A stretch of 64,000 nucleotides of DNA from Synechococcus sp. CCY 0621 (GCF_019038465.1 NZ_JAFKRH010000035.1:16982-80981); one strand, 5' to 3'; shown: positions 27,801-37,332, counted from the stretch's first letter. The notes: a model not told the origin generated them from the letters alone. Translations and numbers: made by a program.

Positions 27801-27820
27801 GGGCGGTAGGAAGCCCGCCC
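27801..27820. terminator. candidate bidirectional hairpin between convergent genes
   Basis: GGGCGG and CCGCCC flank an 8-base spacer between the convergent acyltransferase and aldolase/dehydrogenase genes. The position suits a shared terminator, but there is no T-run on either strand. Confidence 0.3.
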
Positions 27821-27866
27821 CACCCGAATAAGGACGCTCAGCGCACCGTCGCGCCGAAAGCCGCGC

Positions 27867-29951
27867 TCATCTGACCATCGCCGCCACGTTGCCGCCATCG
27901 ACGGTGAGCACAGCGCCGGTGGTGCGCTCCATGCGGGCCAGGGCGACGAAGGCGTCGGCCACGTCGCTGGCGCGCACCTCGGCCCCCAGCAGGTTGCCGG
28001 CCATGTAGAGCTCCTCGCTGAGGCCGCGGGCGGCGGAGCGCTCCTTGATCATGGTGTCGTCGAGCAGGCCGGAGCGGATGCGGTCGGCGTTGATGGCGTT
28101 CACCCGCACGCCCGCTTCGCCTTCTTCGAGGGCGTACTGGCGCACCAGGGCCAGCAGGGCCGCCTTGCTGATGCCGTAGGCGCCGAAGTTGGGGCCGGGG
28201 TTGAGGGCCTGCTTGCTGACGTTGAACAGCAGCTGGCCGCCCAGGCCCTGGGCGCGGAACACCGCCAGGGCGGCCTGGGCCACGCTCTGGTGGGCGAAGA
28301 AGTTGAGCTCGAAGCTGGCCCGCAGGTCGTCGTCGGCCAGGGTGGCCATCGGGCCGGTCCAGGCGGCGCCGGCATTGCTCACCACGATGTCGAGGCCGCC
28401 GAAGTGGGCCGTCACCGCCGCGATGGCGGCCTGCACCGCTGCCGGGTCGGTGACATCGCAGGCGGTGCCGAGGGCCCGCTTGCCGCAGGAGGCCGCCACC
28501 GCTTCGGCGGCGTCCTGGTGGAGATCGAGCACGGCCACCTCGGCCCCGGCGGCGGCGAAGGCCCGGGCGGTGGCCGCACCGATGGCCCCGGCCGCTCCGG
28601 TGACCAGCACCACCTGGCGGGCCAGGGGCTTCTCGGCCGCCTTGCCGAGCTTGGCCTGCTCCAGGCTCCAGTACTCCATGGCGAAGGTGTCGGCCTCGTT
28701 GACGGGCGCGAAGCGGCCGATGGCTTCGGCCGCCAGCAGGGTCTGGGCCCAGGCCTCGGCGATGTCGGCCACGGTGGCCGCCTCGGCGGCCGACTTGCCG
28801 ATGCCCACCAGCCCCAGGCCCGGGATCACCGCCACCCGCGGCAGGGGATCGAGCGCCTTTTTGACGCCCCCGGCGGCGGCGTTCTGGCGCTGGAAGTAGG
28901 CGCGGTAGTCGGTGGCGTAGGCCTCCAGGGCTTGCTCAAGGGAGCGGCCCCAGGCGGCCAGGGCGTGGCCGTCGCCGCCGGTCGGCAGCGGCGGCAGCAC
29001 CAGGGGCCGGGCCTTGGTGCGGATCACGTGGTCGGGGGTGGCGACGCCGCGGCCGGCCCAGTCCGGCAGTCGGGCGTCGTCGCTGATGGCGCGGGCCAGG
29101 GGGGTGTCGCGCAGCGCCAGGATCCAGTGGGGACGGACGCCGGCGGCGACGGCGGCCCGGCCCAGGGCGCCCCGCAGCATCGGCAGCACCGCCGCCGAAG
29201 GGGCCGGGCGCTCCGGCACGGCCACGGCATGGAGCGAGCGCTCCCCCCGGGCCAGGCGCTCCTCGGCCCGCCGCACCAGGTCGATCATCCGGTCGTAGCT
29301 CTGCTCGGCCGTCGCCCCGAAGGAGAACAGGCCGTGCTGCAGCAGCACCATGCCCTCGGGCTCAGTGCCGCCGGCCGCCGCGGCCTCATAGGCCAGGGCC
29401 GCCGCCTTGGCCAGGGCGAAACCGGGCATCACGTAGGGCACCAGGGCCACCCGCTCGCCGTAGACCTCGCGGCACACCTCGGCCGCATCGGGCTGGTCGG
29501 CCAGGGCCAGCAGGGCGATCGAGTGGGTGTGGTCGACGAAGCTGTGGGGCAGGAAGGCGTGCAGCAGCGCCTCCACCGAGGGGTTGGGGGCGGCCGGATC
29601 GATCAGGTTCTGGCGCTGGGCCGCCACCATCGCCTCGTCGCTGAGGGCGTCGAGGACCCGCAGGGCCTGCAGGGGCTCCAGGCGCACCGCCGGATGGCCC
29701 GGCGGCTCGATCGTGCCCAGGTCCCAGCCCGATCCCTTGACGCACAGCACCCGGATCGGCTCGCCCAGCAGCCCGTGCACGGTGGTCTTCACCGAGGTGT
29801 TGCCGCCGCCGTGCAGCACCAGCTCGGGGTCGGCCCCCAGCAGCCGGGCCGAGTAGGTGCGCAGGGCCAGGTCTTCGTTCACACCCTGGTCGCCGTAGCG
29901 GGCGATCGCCTCGCAGGCGGCGGCATCCGACCAGCGATGTTGCACGGCCAT
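27867..29951 (-). CDS. bifunctional aldolase / short-chain dehydrogenase
   Basis: The protein is 694 residues from the ATG at 29951 (MAVQHRWSDAAACEAIARYG). Residues ~1-430 form a class-II aldolase/adducin-like domain with VLHGGGNTSVKTTV and the metal-binding SFVDHTHSIALLAL. Residues ~445-694 form a Rossmann SDR with VTGAAGAIGAATARAF, VSNAGAAWTGPM and the catalytic YGISKAALLAL. Fusions of this type (RhaD/RhaEW-like) cleave sugar-phosphate ketoses such as rhamnulose-1-phosphate and oxidise the released lactaldehyde. No other rhamnose genes are nearby, so the substrate is uncertain. It is divergent from, and abuts, the secreted hypothetical gene. Confidence 0.9.
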   Translation of the reverse strand: MAVQHRWSDAAACEAIARYGDQGVNEDLALRTYSARLLGADPELVLHGGGNTSVKTTVHGLLGEPIRVLCVKGSGWDLGTIEPPGHPAVRLEPLQALRVLDALSDEAMVAAQRQNLIDPAAPNPSVEALLHAFLPHSFVDHTHSIALLALADQPDAAEVCREVYGERVALVPYVMPGFALAKAAALAYEAAAAGGTEPEGMVLLQHGLFSFGATAEQSYDRMIDLVRRAEERLARGERSLHAVAVPERPAPSAAVLPMLRGALGRAAVAAGVRPHWILALRDTPLARAISDDARLPDWAGRGVATPDHVIRTKARPLVLPPLPTGGDGHALAAWGRSLEQALEAYATDYRAYFQRQNAAAGGVKKALDPLPRVAVIPGLGLVGIGKSAAEAATVADIAEAWAQTLLAAEAIGRFAPVNEADTFAMEYWSLEQAKLGKAAEKPLARQVVLVTGAAGAIGAATARAFAAAGAEVAVLDLHQDAAEAVAASCGKRALGTACDVTDPAAVQAAIAAVTAHFGGLDIVVSNAGAAWTGPMATLADDDLRASFELNFFAHQSVAQAALAVFRAQGLGGQLLFNVSKQALNPGPNFGAYGISKAALLALVRQYALEEGEAGVRVNAINADRIRSGLLDDTMIKERSAARGLSEELYMAGNLLGAEVRASDVADAFVALARMERTTGAVLTVDGGNVAAMVR

Positions 29952-30009
29952 GGGGCGAAACGGGGACTCTGGGGGGAGACTACGGGGAGCGATCCTCCGG
30001 GGGCTGCCC

Positions 30010-30450
30010 GTGTCCATCCGCTGCCGCCGCCAGGACTGGAAGCCGTGGGCCGGCGGGGTGTTGCTGCCCCTGCTCCTGGCCATGGGGGTCGGGGTGGCGG
30101 CCCCCGCACCGGCCCAGACGGTCCCACCCCAGATCCCCCGCGATGGCTGGAAGGACTGCGAGTACAACGACAAGCCCCTGGCCTGCGTGGATGCGCAGAT
30201 CCCCGGCGGCCTGAAGATCCGCTGGAAGGACGGCCAGTCGATGACCTACCGGGCGGTGTCCGGCAAGGGCAAGGACGCCAATGGCAGCGACCTGCTGCGG
30301 GACCGGCTGGGGGGGATCTGGCGCCGGGAGCTGTTCGTGCAGGGCAACATCACCCTCACCAACGAGGCCAACGGCAATCGGATCTTCGTGCCGCTGCGCT
30401 TCCCCTGCAAACCGCCCCTGAAGGGGGAGGTGGGCTACTGCCGCTACTGA
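30010..30450 (+). CDS. secreted hypothetical protein
   Basis: The protein is 146 residues from the GTG at 30010. The N terminus is a signal peptide (Arg-rich start, GGVLLPLLLAMGVGVAAPAPAQ, cleavage after Ala). The mature part has four cysteines, in WKDCEYNDKPLACVDAQIPGG and RFPCKPPLKGEVGYCRY, that could form two disulfides, and a basic middle region. I do not recognise the family. The frame is open from 29950, but the longer N terminus lacks signal character and would overlap the divergent gene's start. It is 11 bp upstream of the MDR gene. Confidence 0.65.
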   Translation: MSIRCRRQDWKPWAGGVLLPLLLAMGVGVAAPAPAQTVPPQIPRDGWKDCEYNDKPLACVDAQIPGGLKIRWKDGQSMTYRAVSGKGKDANGSDLLRDRLGGIWRRELFVQGNITLTNEANGNRIFVPLRFPCKPPLKGEVGYCRY

Positions 30451-30461
30451 CCCCGCCCGCC

Positions 30462-31457
30462 ATGAGAGCGATTCTCGCCACCCCGGCCCTGGTGGACACG
30501 GAGCTGCCGGAGCCCGTCCCCGGCCCCCTCGACCTGCTGGTGCGGATCGAGGCGGTGGCGGTGAACCCGATCGACACCAAGCTGCGGGCCGCCGTGGGCG
30601 AAGGGGATCCCCCTCGGCAGCTGGGCTGGGACGCCGCCGGGGTGGTGGCGGCGGTGGGGGAGCGGGTGGGCCGCTTCCGGGTGGGGGATGGGGTGATGTT
30701 CGCCGGCGATGCGGGACGGGCCGGCTGCTACGCCGAAGCCGTGCTGGTGGACGAGCGGCTGGTGGGCCGCAAACCGGCACAGCTCTCCTGGGCCGAGTCG
30801 GCCAGCGTGCCGCTGACGGGGCTGACGGCCTGGGAGGCCCTGTTCGAGCGGCTCGACCTTGATCCAGCCGGTGGCGGGGGCGGCAAGGGCCCCAGCCTGC
30901 TGATCCTCGGCGGCGCCGGCGGGGTGGGCTCGATCGCCATACAGCTGGCCCGCCGGGCCGGGGCCGTGGTGGTCGCCAGCGCCTCGCGCCCCGAAAGTGC
31001 CGCCTGGGTGCGGGAGCTGGGGGCCCACCACGTCGTCGACCACCACCGGCCCCTGGCGCCCCAGCTGGCCGCCCTGGGCTTCGAGGTGGTGGACCGGATC
31101 GCCAACTTCAGCGACACCGACGCCTACTGGGAGGTGATGGCCGAACTCATCGCACCGCTGGGGTCGATCGTGGCGATCGTGGGCAACCGCCGCCCCCTCG
31201 ACCTCAACCGGCTCAAGGCCAAGAGCGTGACTTTCGCCTGGGAGTTCATGTTCAGCCGCTCCCAGTTCCAGACCGCCGACATGGGGCGGCAGGGGCAGAT
31301 CCTCGACCGGCTCGCCGAGCTGCTGGAGGCCGGCGAGCTGCGTCCCACCCTGGGCCGCACCCTCAGCCCCATCAACGCCGCCAACCTGGAGATCGCCCAC
31401 GCCCAGCTGGCCACCGGCAGCACGATCGGCAAGGTCGCTTTGGTGGGCTGGGGCTAG
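30462..31457 (+). CDS. MDR-family zinc-type alcohol dehydrogenase-like oxidoreductase
   Basis: The protein is 331 residues from the ATG at 30462 (MRAILATPALVDTELPEPVP). The GroES-like domain includes VNPIDTKLRAAVGEG and GWDAAGVVAAVGERVGRFRVGD. The Rossmann domain carries ILGGAGGVGSIAIQLARRAG. The catalytic-zinc cysteines of classical alcohol dehydrogenases are absent, so it is probably an NADPH-dependent quinone oxidoreductase/ZADH-type enzyme. Its end overlaps the convergent methyltransferase gene by four bases. Confidence 0.88.
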   Translation: MRAILATPALVDTELPEPVPGPLDLLVRIEAVAVNPIDTKLRAAVGEGDPPRQLGWDAAGVVAAVGERVGRFRVGDGVMFAGDAGRAGCYAEAVLVDERLVGRKPAQLSWAESASVPLTGLTAWEALFERLDLDPAGGGGGKGPSLLILGGAGGVGSIAIQLARRAGAVVVASASRPESAAWVRELGAHHVVDHHRPLAPQLAALGFEVVDRIANFSDTDAYWEVMAELIAPLGSIVAIVGNRRPLDLNRLKAKSVTFAWEFMFSRSQFQTADMGRQGQILDRLAELLEAGELRPTLGRTLSPINAANLEIAHAQLATGSTIGKVALVGWG

Positions 31458-32419
31458 GCCAGCCGCGCCACCAGCACCCGGTGGCGGGGGTCGCAGGCCT
31501 GGCGGCGCACGTCGCGGAAGCCGGCCTGCTCCAGGGTCCTGGGCAGATCGAGGCTGAAGTAGTCCGCCAGGTAGGGCTCGGTGCTCTTGAGCAGGGTGGC
31601 GATCGGCGCCGGCAGGCGGCGGATCACATCTGAATCGGGGTCCTGATCCACCAGGGCCACCACCCCGCCGGGCCGCAGCAGCCGGGCCGCCTCACGCAGC
31701 ACCGCCCGGGTGGCCTCCATGGGCAGCTCGTGGCAGACGAACTGGAGCGTGATCAGATCGACGCTGGCCGCCGGCAGGCCTGTGGCCTCGGCGGCGGCGT
31801 GGTGCCAGCGACGGATGCGCCCATCAGGATCACGGACCCTGGCCACAGCCAGCATCTGGGGGGAGAGGTCGAGGCCGTCGACGGCGACGCCTGTGCCCTC
31901 ACGCCGCTCCAGCCAGTCCTTGAGGGCCAGGGTGCCGACGCCCACCGAGCAGCCGATGTCGAGGGCACTGCGCACCGGGCCGGCGAGGCTGGGCTCGATC
32001 GCGGCGAAGATCGCGTCCCTCAGCCGCCGCTGGGCGTCCTGGGGCTCAAGGGTTTCCCCCGGCCACACCCGCAGGGCCATGGCATCGGTGGCCTGCTCCG
32101 CCTCGCCGGCCGCCTGCCAGCAGAGGTTGCCCTCCTGGTAGGCGTGGAAGCGGGCCCGGTAGTAGGCCGGCGTGGCAGTGGCCGCATCCGTGCTGCTGGC
32201 CAGCAGCGGCTCGGCCTGGCGCACCAGCTCCTCGCGCCGGGCCCGCCAGGCGATGCCGCGGCGCTCGGCGGTGCGGATGATCAGCTGGCGGGCCTGCAGG
32301 AACAGCAGCCGCCGCAGGGGCTCGACCGCCAGCAGCCGGTCGATCAGCCAGCCGAGGGGATGGCGCGAGGCCACCCAGTTGGGGGGCGGAGCCGGGGCGG
32401 CTGGCTGGGCCTGGGCCAT
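31454..32419 (-). CDS. class I SAM-dependent methyltransferase
   Basis: The 321-residue protein starts at the ATG at 32419 (MAQAQPAAPAPPPNWVASRH); an ATG at 32455 is an alternative. An N-terminal helical region of ~120 residues precedes the Rossmann methyltransferase fold. Motif I is ALDIGCSVGVGTLALKDW (~155), the acidic residue lies in VDGLDLSPQMLAVAR, and post-I is DLITLQFVCHELP. The domain resembles UbiE/Coq5-type enzymes, and the long N-terminal part is like several cyanobacterial methyltransferases of unknown substrate. It is convergent with the MDR gene. Confidence 0.85.
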   Translation of the reverse strand: MAQAQPAAPAPPPNWVASRHPLGWLIDRLLAVEPLRRLLFLQARQLIIRTAERRGIAWRARREELVRQAEPLLASSTDAATATPAYYRARFHAYQEGNLCWQAAGEAEQATDAMALRVWPGETLEPQDAQRRLRDAIFAAIEPSLAGPVRSALDIGCSVGVGTLALKDWLERREGTGVAVDGLDLSPQMLAVARVRDPDGRIRRWHHAAAEATGLPAASVDLITLQFVCHELPMEATRAVLREAARLLRPGGVVALVDQDPDSDVIRRLPAPIATLLKSTEPYLADYFSLDLPRTLEQAGFRDVRRQACDPRHRVLVARLA

Positions 32420-32515
32420 GGCGACGGAGCGGCGGAGGCGGAGGTGGGAGCCCATTCTCGCCGCAGTCAGCCCAGCTGAATCGGGGTAACGTCCCTGCGA
32501 CCTTGCAAGCAAGCC

Positions 32516-32944
32516 ATGGATTGGCGTCCCCGTCTGCTGGCCCTCTCCACCTCGTTGCTGGTGGGCGCTGGCGCCCTGGTCGGCGGCGCCGCCCTGGCCA
32601 CACCGGCCGGATCCCTGCTCAAGGGCCTGGCGCTGCCGCTGCCCAAACCGGCGGCCAGCCTGTTCGCCGCCAATGCCATCGGCCAGACCAGCCTCAACAC
32701 CCAGCTGCCCGGCAAGCCCGAGGAGCTGCTCACCAAGGTGAAGGCATCGCTGGCCAAGCAGGGCTACAGCGAGCGCAAGATCAACACCGTGGTCGGCCCG
32801 TGGGGCTTCAACCTGGTGCTGGATCCCCCGTCCGGCACCAAGGTGGATGGCACCGCTGAGGGCAAGGCGGCCGCCCTGGTGCTCCAGGCCACCGCCATCG
32901 GCCCTAACCAGCTCAACCTCAACGTCCGCTTCGAAGGGCTCTGA
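32516..32944 (+). CDS. small secreted or membrane-anchored hypothetical protein
   Basis: The 142-residue protein has an N-terminal signal/anchor (MDWRPRLLALSTSLLVGAGA to GGAALATPA). The soluble part, about 100 residues, contains ELLTKVKASLAKQGYSERKI, VVGPWGFNLVLDPPSGTKV and a C-terminal beta strand LNLNVRFEGL. I do not recognise the family. It is followed four bases later by the convergent VapC-like gene. Confidence 0.65.
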   Translation: MDWRPRLLALSTSLLVGAGALVGGAALATPAGSLLKGLALPLPKPAASLFAANAIGQTSLNTQLPGKPEELLTKVKASLAKQGYSERKINTVVGPWGFNLVLDPPSGTKVDGTAEGKAAALVLQATAIGPNQLNLNVRFEGL

Positions 32945-32948
32945 GGGG

Positions 32949-33398
32949 TCAAGGGCCCGGTAGGGACAGCCATGACAGGCCTTTGAACCGGCCGAAGTCC
33001 TGATCGAAGCTCACCAGCCGCCAGCCCCCGGAGATGGCCAGGGCGGCCAGATGCACGTCCGTGCAGAGCCGGGCCGGCCACGGATCCTGGCTGAGAAGAT
33101 GGCGGAACACGGGCCAGCTGGCGGCGGCCTCGTCCACCAGCCTCACCCCCGGCTGCTGCAGGAACGCCGCCTGAACGTCGCTGGCCTGGCGAAGGCTGAG
33201 CACCGCATCCCCCATCACCCGAGGCTGGCTGAGCAGGCGCACCAGAACGAGAGCGGTCACGGTGGTGAACAGCACGGTGTCGGCCGCCGCCACCTCCCAG
33301 TAGCGACAAGCAGCGGCGTGGTGCCTGTGGCCACGCCAGACCAGCGCCAACCAGAGGTTGAGATCGGGCAGATCCGCCGGCGCCTGCAGGGGAGTCAT
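32949..33398 (-). CDS. PIN-domain (VapC-type) toxin
   Basis: The 149-residue PIN ribonuclease carries acidic active-site residues in PDLNLWLALVWRGHRHH (first Asp), RLCTDVHLAALAI (third-position Asp) and VSFDQDFGRFKG (C-terminal Asp pair). Its ATG overlaps the TGA of the antitoxin gene by four bases (ATGA), the usual translational coupling of VapBC modules. The predicted action is tRNA or rRNA cleavage when unneutralised. It ends next to the small secreted gene. Confidence 0.88.
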   Translation of the reverse strand: MTPLQAPADLPDLNLWLALVWRGHRHHAAACRYWEVAAADTVLFTTVTALVLVRLLSQPRVMGDAVLSLRQASDVQAAFLQQPGVRLVDEAAASWPVFRHLLSQDPWPARLCTDVHLAALAISGGWRLVSFDQDFGRFKGLSWLSLPGP

Positions 33399-33640
33399 TC
33401 CTCCTCCAGCAGGGCGAACAGGCCAGCGTTGGACAACTGATCCGGCCGCAGGGGCAGCTCAGCATCGATCCGCGGCAGATCGGCGGCCCGGCGGGTCGGG
33501 GTGTCGCGGCCGTGGCCCGGGGCCTCCAGACCCTGTTCCACAAAGGAACACAGCAACTGCTTGAGCGTGGTGCCCTCGAGTGCCGCCCTGGCCTTGAGGC
33601 GCGCGAACAGGGGATCGGGCAGCTCCAGGGTGGTGCGCAC
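33395..33640 (-). CDS. VapB-type antitoxin
   Basis: The 81-residue protein from the GTG at 33640 starts VRTTLELPDPLFARLKARAA, a ribbon-helix-helix signature: a beta strand TTLELP followed by helices through LEGTTLKQLLCSFVEQGLE. The acidic Leu-rich C terminus (DAELPLRPDQLSNAGLFALLEEE) is the likely toxin-binding tail. A GTG at 33664 is an alternative. It is coupled to the downstream PIN toxin gene and probably autoregulates the module. Confidence 0.78.
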   Translation of the reverse strand: MRTTLELPDPLFARLKARAALEGTTLKQLLCSFVEQGLEAPGHGRDTPTRRAADLPRIDAELPLRPDQLSNAGLFALLEEE

Positions 33641-33739
33641 GGCCAGGCGAACGGAGATGCGCACTTTAATGCGCACACGATGCAATGGGCCGCTAGTGAC
33701 AAGCAGCGCGATCCAGGCAGCCAATGCCAAGGTGGCCCC

Positions 33740-34159
33740 ATGGACAGCAAGCCAGCCCCCAACTGGTGGGCCCGTAACTGGAAATGGCTGGTGCCGGCCG
33801 GCTGCCTCACCGGCCTGGCCGGGGTTGCGGGCTTCATCGCCCTGATCGTGGGCCTCGTGTTCGGGCTGATCAAGTCGTCGACGCCCTACCAGCAGGCCCT
33901 GGCCAAGGCCCAGAAGGATCCCGTGGTCATCAGCCGGCTGGGCACGCCGATCAACGGGGGCTTGCTGGTGTCCGGCAGCGTCAATCTCTCCGGTGGCACG
34001 GGCCAGGCCAACCTGGCCATTCCCCTGCAGGGGTCGAGGGGCAGCGGCACCCTCTACGTGGAGGCCCGCCAGAGCGCCGGCACCTGGACCTACTCCACCC
34101 TGACGGTCCAGCCCGATGGCTCCGGAGAGCCGATCAGCCTGCTGCGGCCCTCGCTCTGA
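33740..34159 (+). CDS. Coa1-like membrane-anchored protein
   Basis: The 139-residue protein from the ATG at 33740 (MDSKPAPNWWARNWKWLVPA) has one membrane helix (CLTGLAGVAGFIALIVGLVFGL). A soluble domain follows with YQQALAKAQKDPVVISRLGTP and VSLSGGTGQANLAIPLQG-like repeats (INGGLLVSGSVNLSG). The pattern matches the bacterial Coa1/Tim21-like family, named after a mitochondrial cytochrome oxidase assembly factor. Whether it has that function here is unknown. A ribosome-site-like AAGGTGG lies 5-11 bases upstream. Confidence 0.72.
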   Translation: MDSKPAPNWWARNWKWLVPAGCLTGLAGVAGFIALIVGLVFGLIKSSTPYQQALAKAQKDPVVISRLGTPINGGLLVSGSVNLSGGTGQANLAIPLQGSRGSGTLYVEARQSAGTWTYSTLTVQPDGSGEPISLLRPSL

Positions 34160-34166
34160 AGCCGGC

Positions 34167-35279
34167 TCAGCCCGCGGCCACCGGGGCGGCGTAGAGCGCC
34201 TGAAGGCCCGCCTCACTGGCCGGGGCCACGCCCCGCTCGGTGATCAGGGCCGTCACCAGCCGGGCGGGGGTGACATCGAAGGCGGGGTTGAAGCCGTCGC
34301 TGCCATCGGGCACCAACTGCACGCTGGTGGGCTCCCCCGCGGCAGGCTTGCCGGCGATGCGGGTCACCTCCAGGGGGGAGCGGGCCTCGATCGGGATCTC
34401 CTTCACCCCGTCGGCGATCGACCAGTCGATGGTGGAGGCGGGCAGGGCCACATAGAAGGGCACGCCGTTGTCGTGGGCGGCCAGGGCCTTGAGGTAGGTG
34501 CCGATCTTGTTGCAGACATCGCCGCAGCGGGTGGTGCGGTCGGTGCCGACGATCACCGCATCCACCTGGCCGTGCTGCATGAGGTGCCCGCCGGCGTTGT
34601 CGACGATCACGGTGTGGGGCACACCTTCCCGGCCCAGCTCGAAGGCCGTCAGGCTGGCCCCCTGGTTACGGGGCCGGGTCTCGTCGACCCAGACGTGGAT
34701 CGGCAGGCCGGAGCGGTGCGCCTTGTAGATCGGCGCCAGGGCCGTGCCCCAGTCGACCGTCGCCAGCCAGCCGGCATTGCAGTGGGTGAGCACGTTCAGG
34801 GGCTGGCCGCGGCGCTCCTCGGGGCGCCGGGCGGCGATCTCCTGGAACAGGCGCAGGCCGTGGTCGCCGATCGCCTCGCACATGGCCACGTCCTCCTCGG
34901 CGATGGCGGCCGCCTCGGCCTTGGCCGCCTCGGCGCGCTGCTCCGCTGCCAGGGGCAGCACCGTGGCCCGCACCCGCTCCAGGGCCCAGCGCAGGTTGAT
35001 GGCGGTGGGGCGGGTGGCATCGAGGCGCTCGAAGGCCGCGGCCAGGGAGGCGTCGGAGGGATCGGCCTGCAGGGCCAGCATCAGCCCGTAGGCCCCGGTG
35101 ACGCCGATCAGGGGCGCCCCCCGCACCACCATGGTGACGATCGCCTCGGCCGCTTCCTCGACGCTGCTGAGCGAACGGGTGACGAAGCGGTGCGGCAGCA
35201 GGGTCTGGTCGATCACACCGACCGAGCGGCCGCCCTCCTCCAGCCAGATGGTGCGCCAGGGCCTGCCGTCGATGTTCAT
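34167..35279 (-). CDS. mtnA: S-methyl-5-thioribose-1-phosphate isomerase
   Basis: The protein is 370 residues from the ATG at 35279 ([20 protein letters not shown]). It isomerises methylthioribose-1-phosphate to methylthioribulose-1-phosphate in methionine salvage. Family motifs seen: [17 protein letters not shown], the catalytic Cys in [28 protein letters not shown]-like [17 protein letters not shown], and the catalytic Asp in [20 protein letters not shown]. The frame is open upstream to 35387, but that stretch overlaps the divergent lipoprotein. No other salvage genes are adjacent. Confidence 0.95.
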   Translation of the reverse strand: MNIDGRPWRTIWLEEGGRSVGVIDQTLLPHRFVTRSLSSVEEAAEAIVTMVVRGAPLIGVTGAYGLMLALQADPSDASLAAAFERLDATRPTAINLRWALERVRATVLPLAAEQRAEAAKAEAAAIAEEDVAMCEAIGDHGLRLFQEIAARRPEERRGQPLNVLTHCNAGWLATVDWGTALAPIYKAHRSGLPIHVWVDETRPRNQGASLTAFELGREGVPHTVIVDNAGGHLMQHGQVDAVIVGTDRTTRCGDVCNKIGTYLKALAAHDNGVPFYVALPASTIDWSIADGVKEIPIEARSPLEVTRIAGKPAAGEPTSVQLVPDGSDGFNPAFDVTPARLVTALITERGVAPASEAGLQALYAAPVAAG

Positions 35280-35377
35280 GGTCGTGGAAGCAGCAGAGAG
35301 ATGGTTCCGATCATCCCTGCCGGCAGGGAAGGGCCGACCCAGGGCGATAGTTTGAAGCCCTTCGTTGAGCGCCGACG

Positions 35378-35584
35378 GTGCATTCACGACCTGCCCTTGT
35401 TGGACTCGGTCTTCTGGTCGGCCTCCTGGGCGCCTGCGGTTCCGCTCCAGCCGCGAAGGTCGTGGCGCCTGCTCCGGCGGAATCGCCGCTGCTGGCTCCG
35501 ATGAACAAGGCCAGGCAGGCCGTGGATCAGGTCAATGCCGCCCAGGATCAGCACGACAAGGCGATCGAGAACGCCCACCAGTAA
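35378..35584 (+). CDS. small lipoprotein
   Basis: The 68-residue protein from a GTG has the signal peptide [14 protein letters not shown] with lipobox LGAC at about residues 17-20. The Pro/Ala-rich linker (APAPAESP) and a short helix ([20 protein letters not shown]) make it resemble Lpp-like or small periplasmic coiled-coil lipoproteins. No family is recognised. Confidence 0.65.
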   Translation: MHSRPALVGLGLLVGLLGACGSAPAAKVVAPAPAESPLLAPMNKARQAVDQVNAAQDQHDKAIENAHQ

Positions 35585-35639
35585 GGCCCCGCGTGTCCTC
35601 CAGGGTTCCGCGACGGCGCTGCAACGAAGGCGCCGAAGT

Positions 35640-37244
35640 TCAGGGGCGCCCACCCAGAGTTGGGGCATCACGGCCCAGCAGCTCCCGGGTCAGGGCCCGG
35701 AAGCGGGCGGGCTCGAGATCCCCGAGGGCCTCGCCGCGGCGGCTGCGCCAGGCGTGCCAGCCCAGCAGCGGCACCAGCCGGTTGTGGGCGGCCAGATCCA
35801 ACGGGAACGCCAGCGACGCCACCGTCCGGGGGGCCGGCAGCGGCCCGCGGCGGGCCTCCAGCAGCGCAGCGATGGCGACGAGGTCTTCGTCCCGGCCGCT
35901 GGCGCCGAGGATCTCCAGGCCCACGGGCAGGCCGCGGTCATCGAGGACCACCGGCAGGGCCACCGCCGGCAGGCCGCTGGTGCTGCTCACCATGCAGGTG
36001 ATCACGGGCGAGGGCTGCCGCTGGGCACCGCCGCGCCGATCGCTCAGCAGCAGCAAACCGTCGAGGCGCTGGGCGACCAGGGCCTGCTCCAGCCGCCGCC
36101 GGTTGGCGGCCATCTGCCGGCGCACCCGCGCCTCCGCAGCCGGATCGCTGGCCATCAGGTCGCGGCATTCGGCCGGGGTCCATTCCGGCGGCAGGCGACC
36201 GGAACCGCAGATGTCATCCCAGCTGCGCCGGCTGGCGGGGTAGCGGGCCAGCTGGGCGTCGATGCGGCGCCCTGACCCCTTGACGAACGCCGGGCCCAGT
36301 CGGGTGTCGAGCCCCGGCACCACCAGCGCCTCGACCACCTCCGCTCCGGCCGCCCGCAGCAGCGCCACCGCCTGGCGCAGCGCCACCGACGCCGCCTCAG
36401 TGGTGGGCGCCAGGTCCTGGTCGCCCGCGCGGGCCAGCACCGCCAGCCGCCGGCCGCGCAGATCCGCAGGGGCCAGCGCCCGCTCAGGCCGCCAGGTGGG
36501 ATCAAGCACCGACAGGCCCCGGGCCAGCAGGCCCAGGTCGCGGGCGATCAGCCCCGGGGTGCCGTTGACGAAGCCGAGCGGCAGCAGGCCGGCGCTGGAG
36601 AAGCGCCCCTGGGTGGGCCGCAGCGTCACGGCGCCGTTGTAGACGGCCGGCAGGCGCAGGGAGCCGCAGTTGTCGCTGCCGAGGGCCAGGGGCACGAAGC
36701 CCGCCGCCACAGCCACGGCGGAACCGGAGGAGGAGCCCCCCGGACTGAGCCAAGGGTCGTAGGCGTTGCCAACCCGCCCCGCCGCCCCCGACAGCCCGCG
36801 GATGCCGAAGGCGAACTCGTCCATGGTGGTGGTGCCGACCACGATCGCCCCGGCGGCCCTCAGCCGGGCCACCGCCTCGGCATCGGCGGCCGGCTGGTTG
36901 CCCAGCAGGGCCAGGGAACCGGCCGCCATCGGCTGGTCGGCCGTGGCGAAGTTGTCCTTGACCGCCAGCGGCAGGCAGTCGAGGGCACCGGCGGGGGCGC
37001 CCGCCGCCCGGGCGCGATCGAGGGCGGCGGCCTGCTCGAGGGCGTAGGGATTGAGCTGCTGGAAGGCGTTGAGCGGCGGCCCGGAGCCGGTAGCCAGGTT
37101 GCGGCCCAGGATCTCCGCCTGCACCGCGCGGATCCGGGCCTCGCAGCTGGGCGCGGGTGACGGGGCCGGAGCCGCCGGGGCGGCCGACGGAGACAGGGAG
37201 AGCAGCGCCGTCAGCGCGAGGGCAAACCCGACACGGTCATCCAC
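35640..37244 (-). CDS. secreted amidase-signature family hydrolase
   Basis: The protein is about 534 residues from the GTG at 37244, with a Sec signal (DDRVGFALALTALLSLSPSA to APAAPA). Catalytic features of the amidase-signature family are present: Lys in DCLPLAVKDNFATADQPM, the Ser-rich SPGGSSSGSAVAVAAG, and the nucleophile loop GSDNCGSLRLPAVYNG. That loop departs slightly from the usual GTETGGSxR(I/L)PA. An alternative GTG lies at 37259; the longer open frame to 37415 overlaps the divergent antiporter gene. Export suggests a periplasmic amide or peptide substrate. Confidence 0.88.
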   Translation of the reverse strand: MDDRVGFALALTALLSLSPSAAPAAPAPSPAPSCEARIRAVQAEILGRNLATGSGPPLNAFQQLNPYALEQAAALDRARAAGAPAGALDCLPLAVKDNFATADQPMAAGSLALLGNQPAADAEAVARLRAAGAIVVGTTTMDEFAFGIRGLSGAAGRVGNAYDPWLSPGGSSSGSAVAVAAGFVPLALGSDNCGSLRLPAVYNGAVTLRPTQGRFSSAGLLPLGFVNGTPGLIARDLGLLARGLSVLDPTWRPERALAPADLRGRRLAVLARAGDQDLAPTTEAASVALRQAVALLRAAGAEVVEALVVPGLDTRLGPAFVKGSGRRIDAQLARYPASRRSWDDICGSGRLPPEWTPAECRDLMASDPAAEARVRRQMAANRRRLEQALVAQRLDGLLLLSDRRGGAQRQPSPVITCMVSSTSGLPAVALPVVLDDRGLPVGLEILGASGRDEDLVAIAALLEARRGPLPAPRTVASLAFPLDLAAHNRLVPLLGWHAWRSRRGEALGDLEPARFRALTRELLGRDAPTLGGRP

Positions 37245-37332
37245 GATCCACCCGGGCACGAGCCTGCCGCCGCAGGACCCAATAATGGGGCTCCGCGATT
37301 GATCCCAGCGGACCGAAGAACCCAACCCCGCG

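Noticed and set aside
28290..30461. Long plus-strand frame upstream of the MDR oxidoreductase
   Set aside because: It is the antisense of the aldolase/dehydrogenase gene; only the part from the ATG at 30462 is a real MDR gene.
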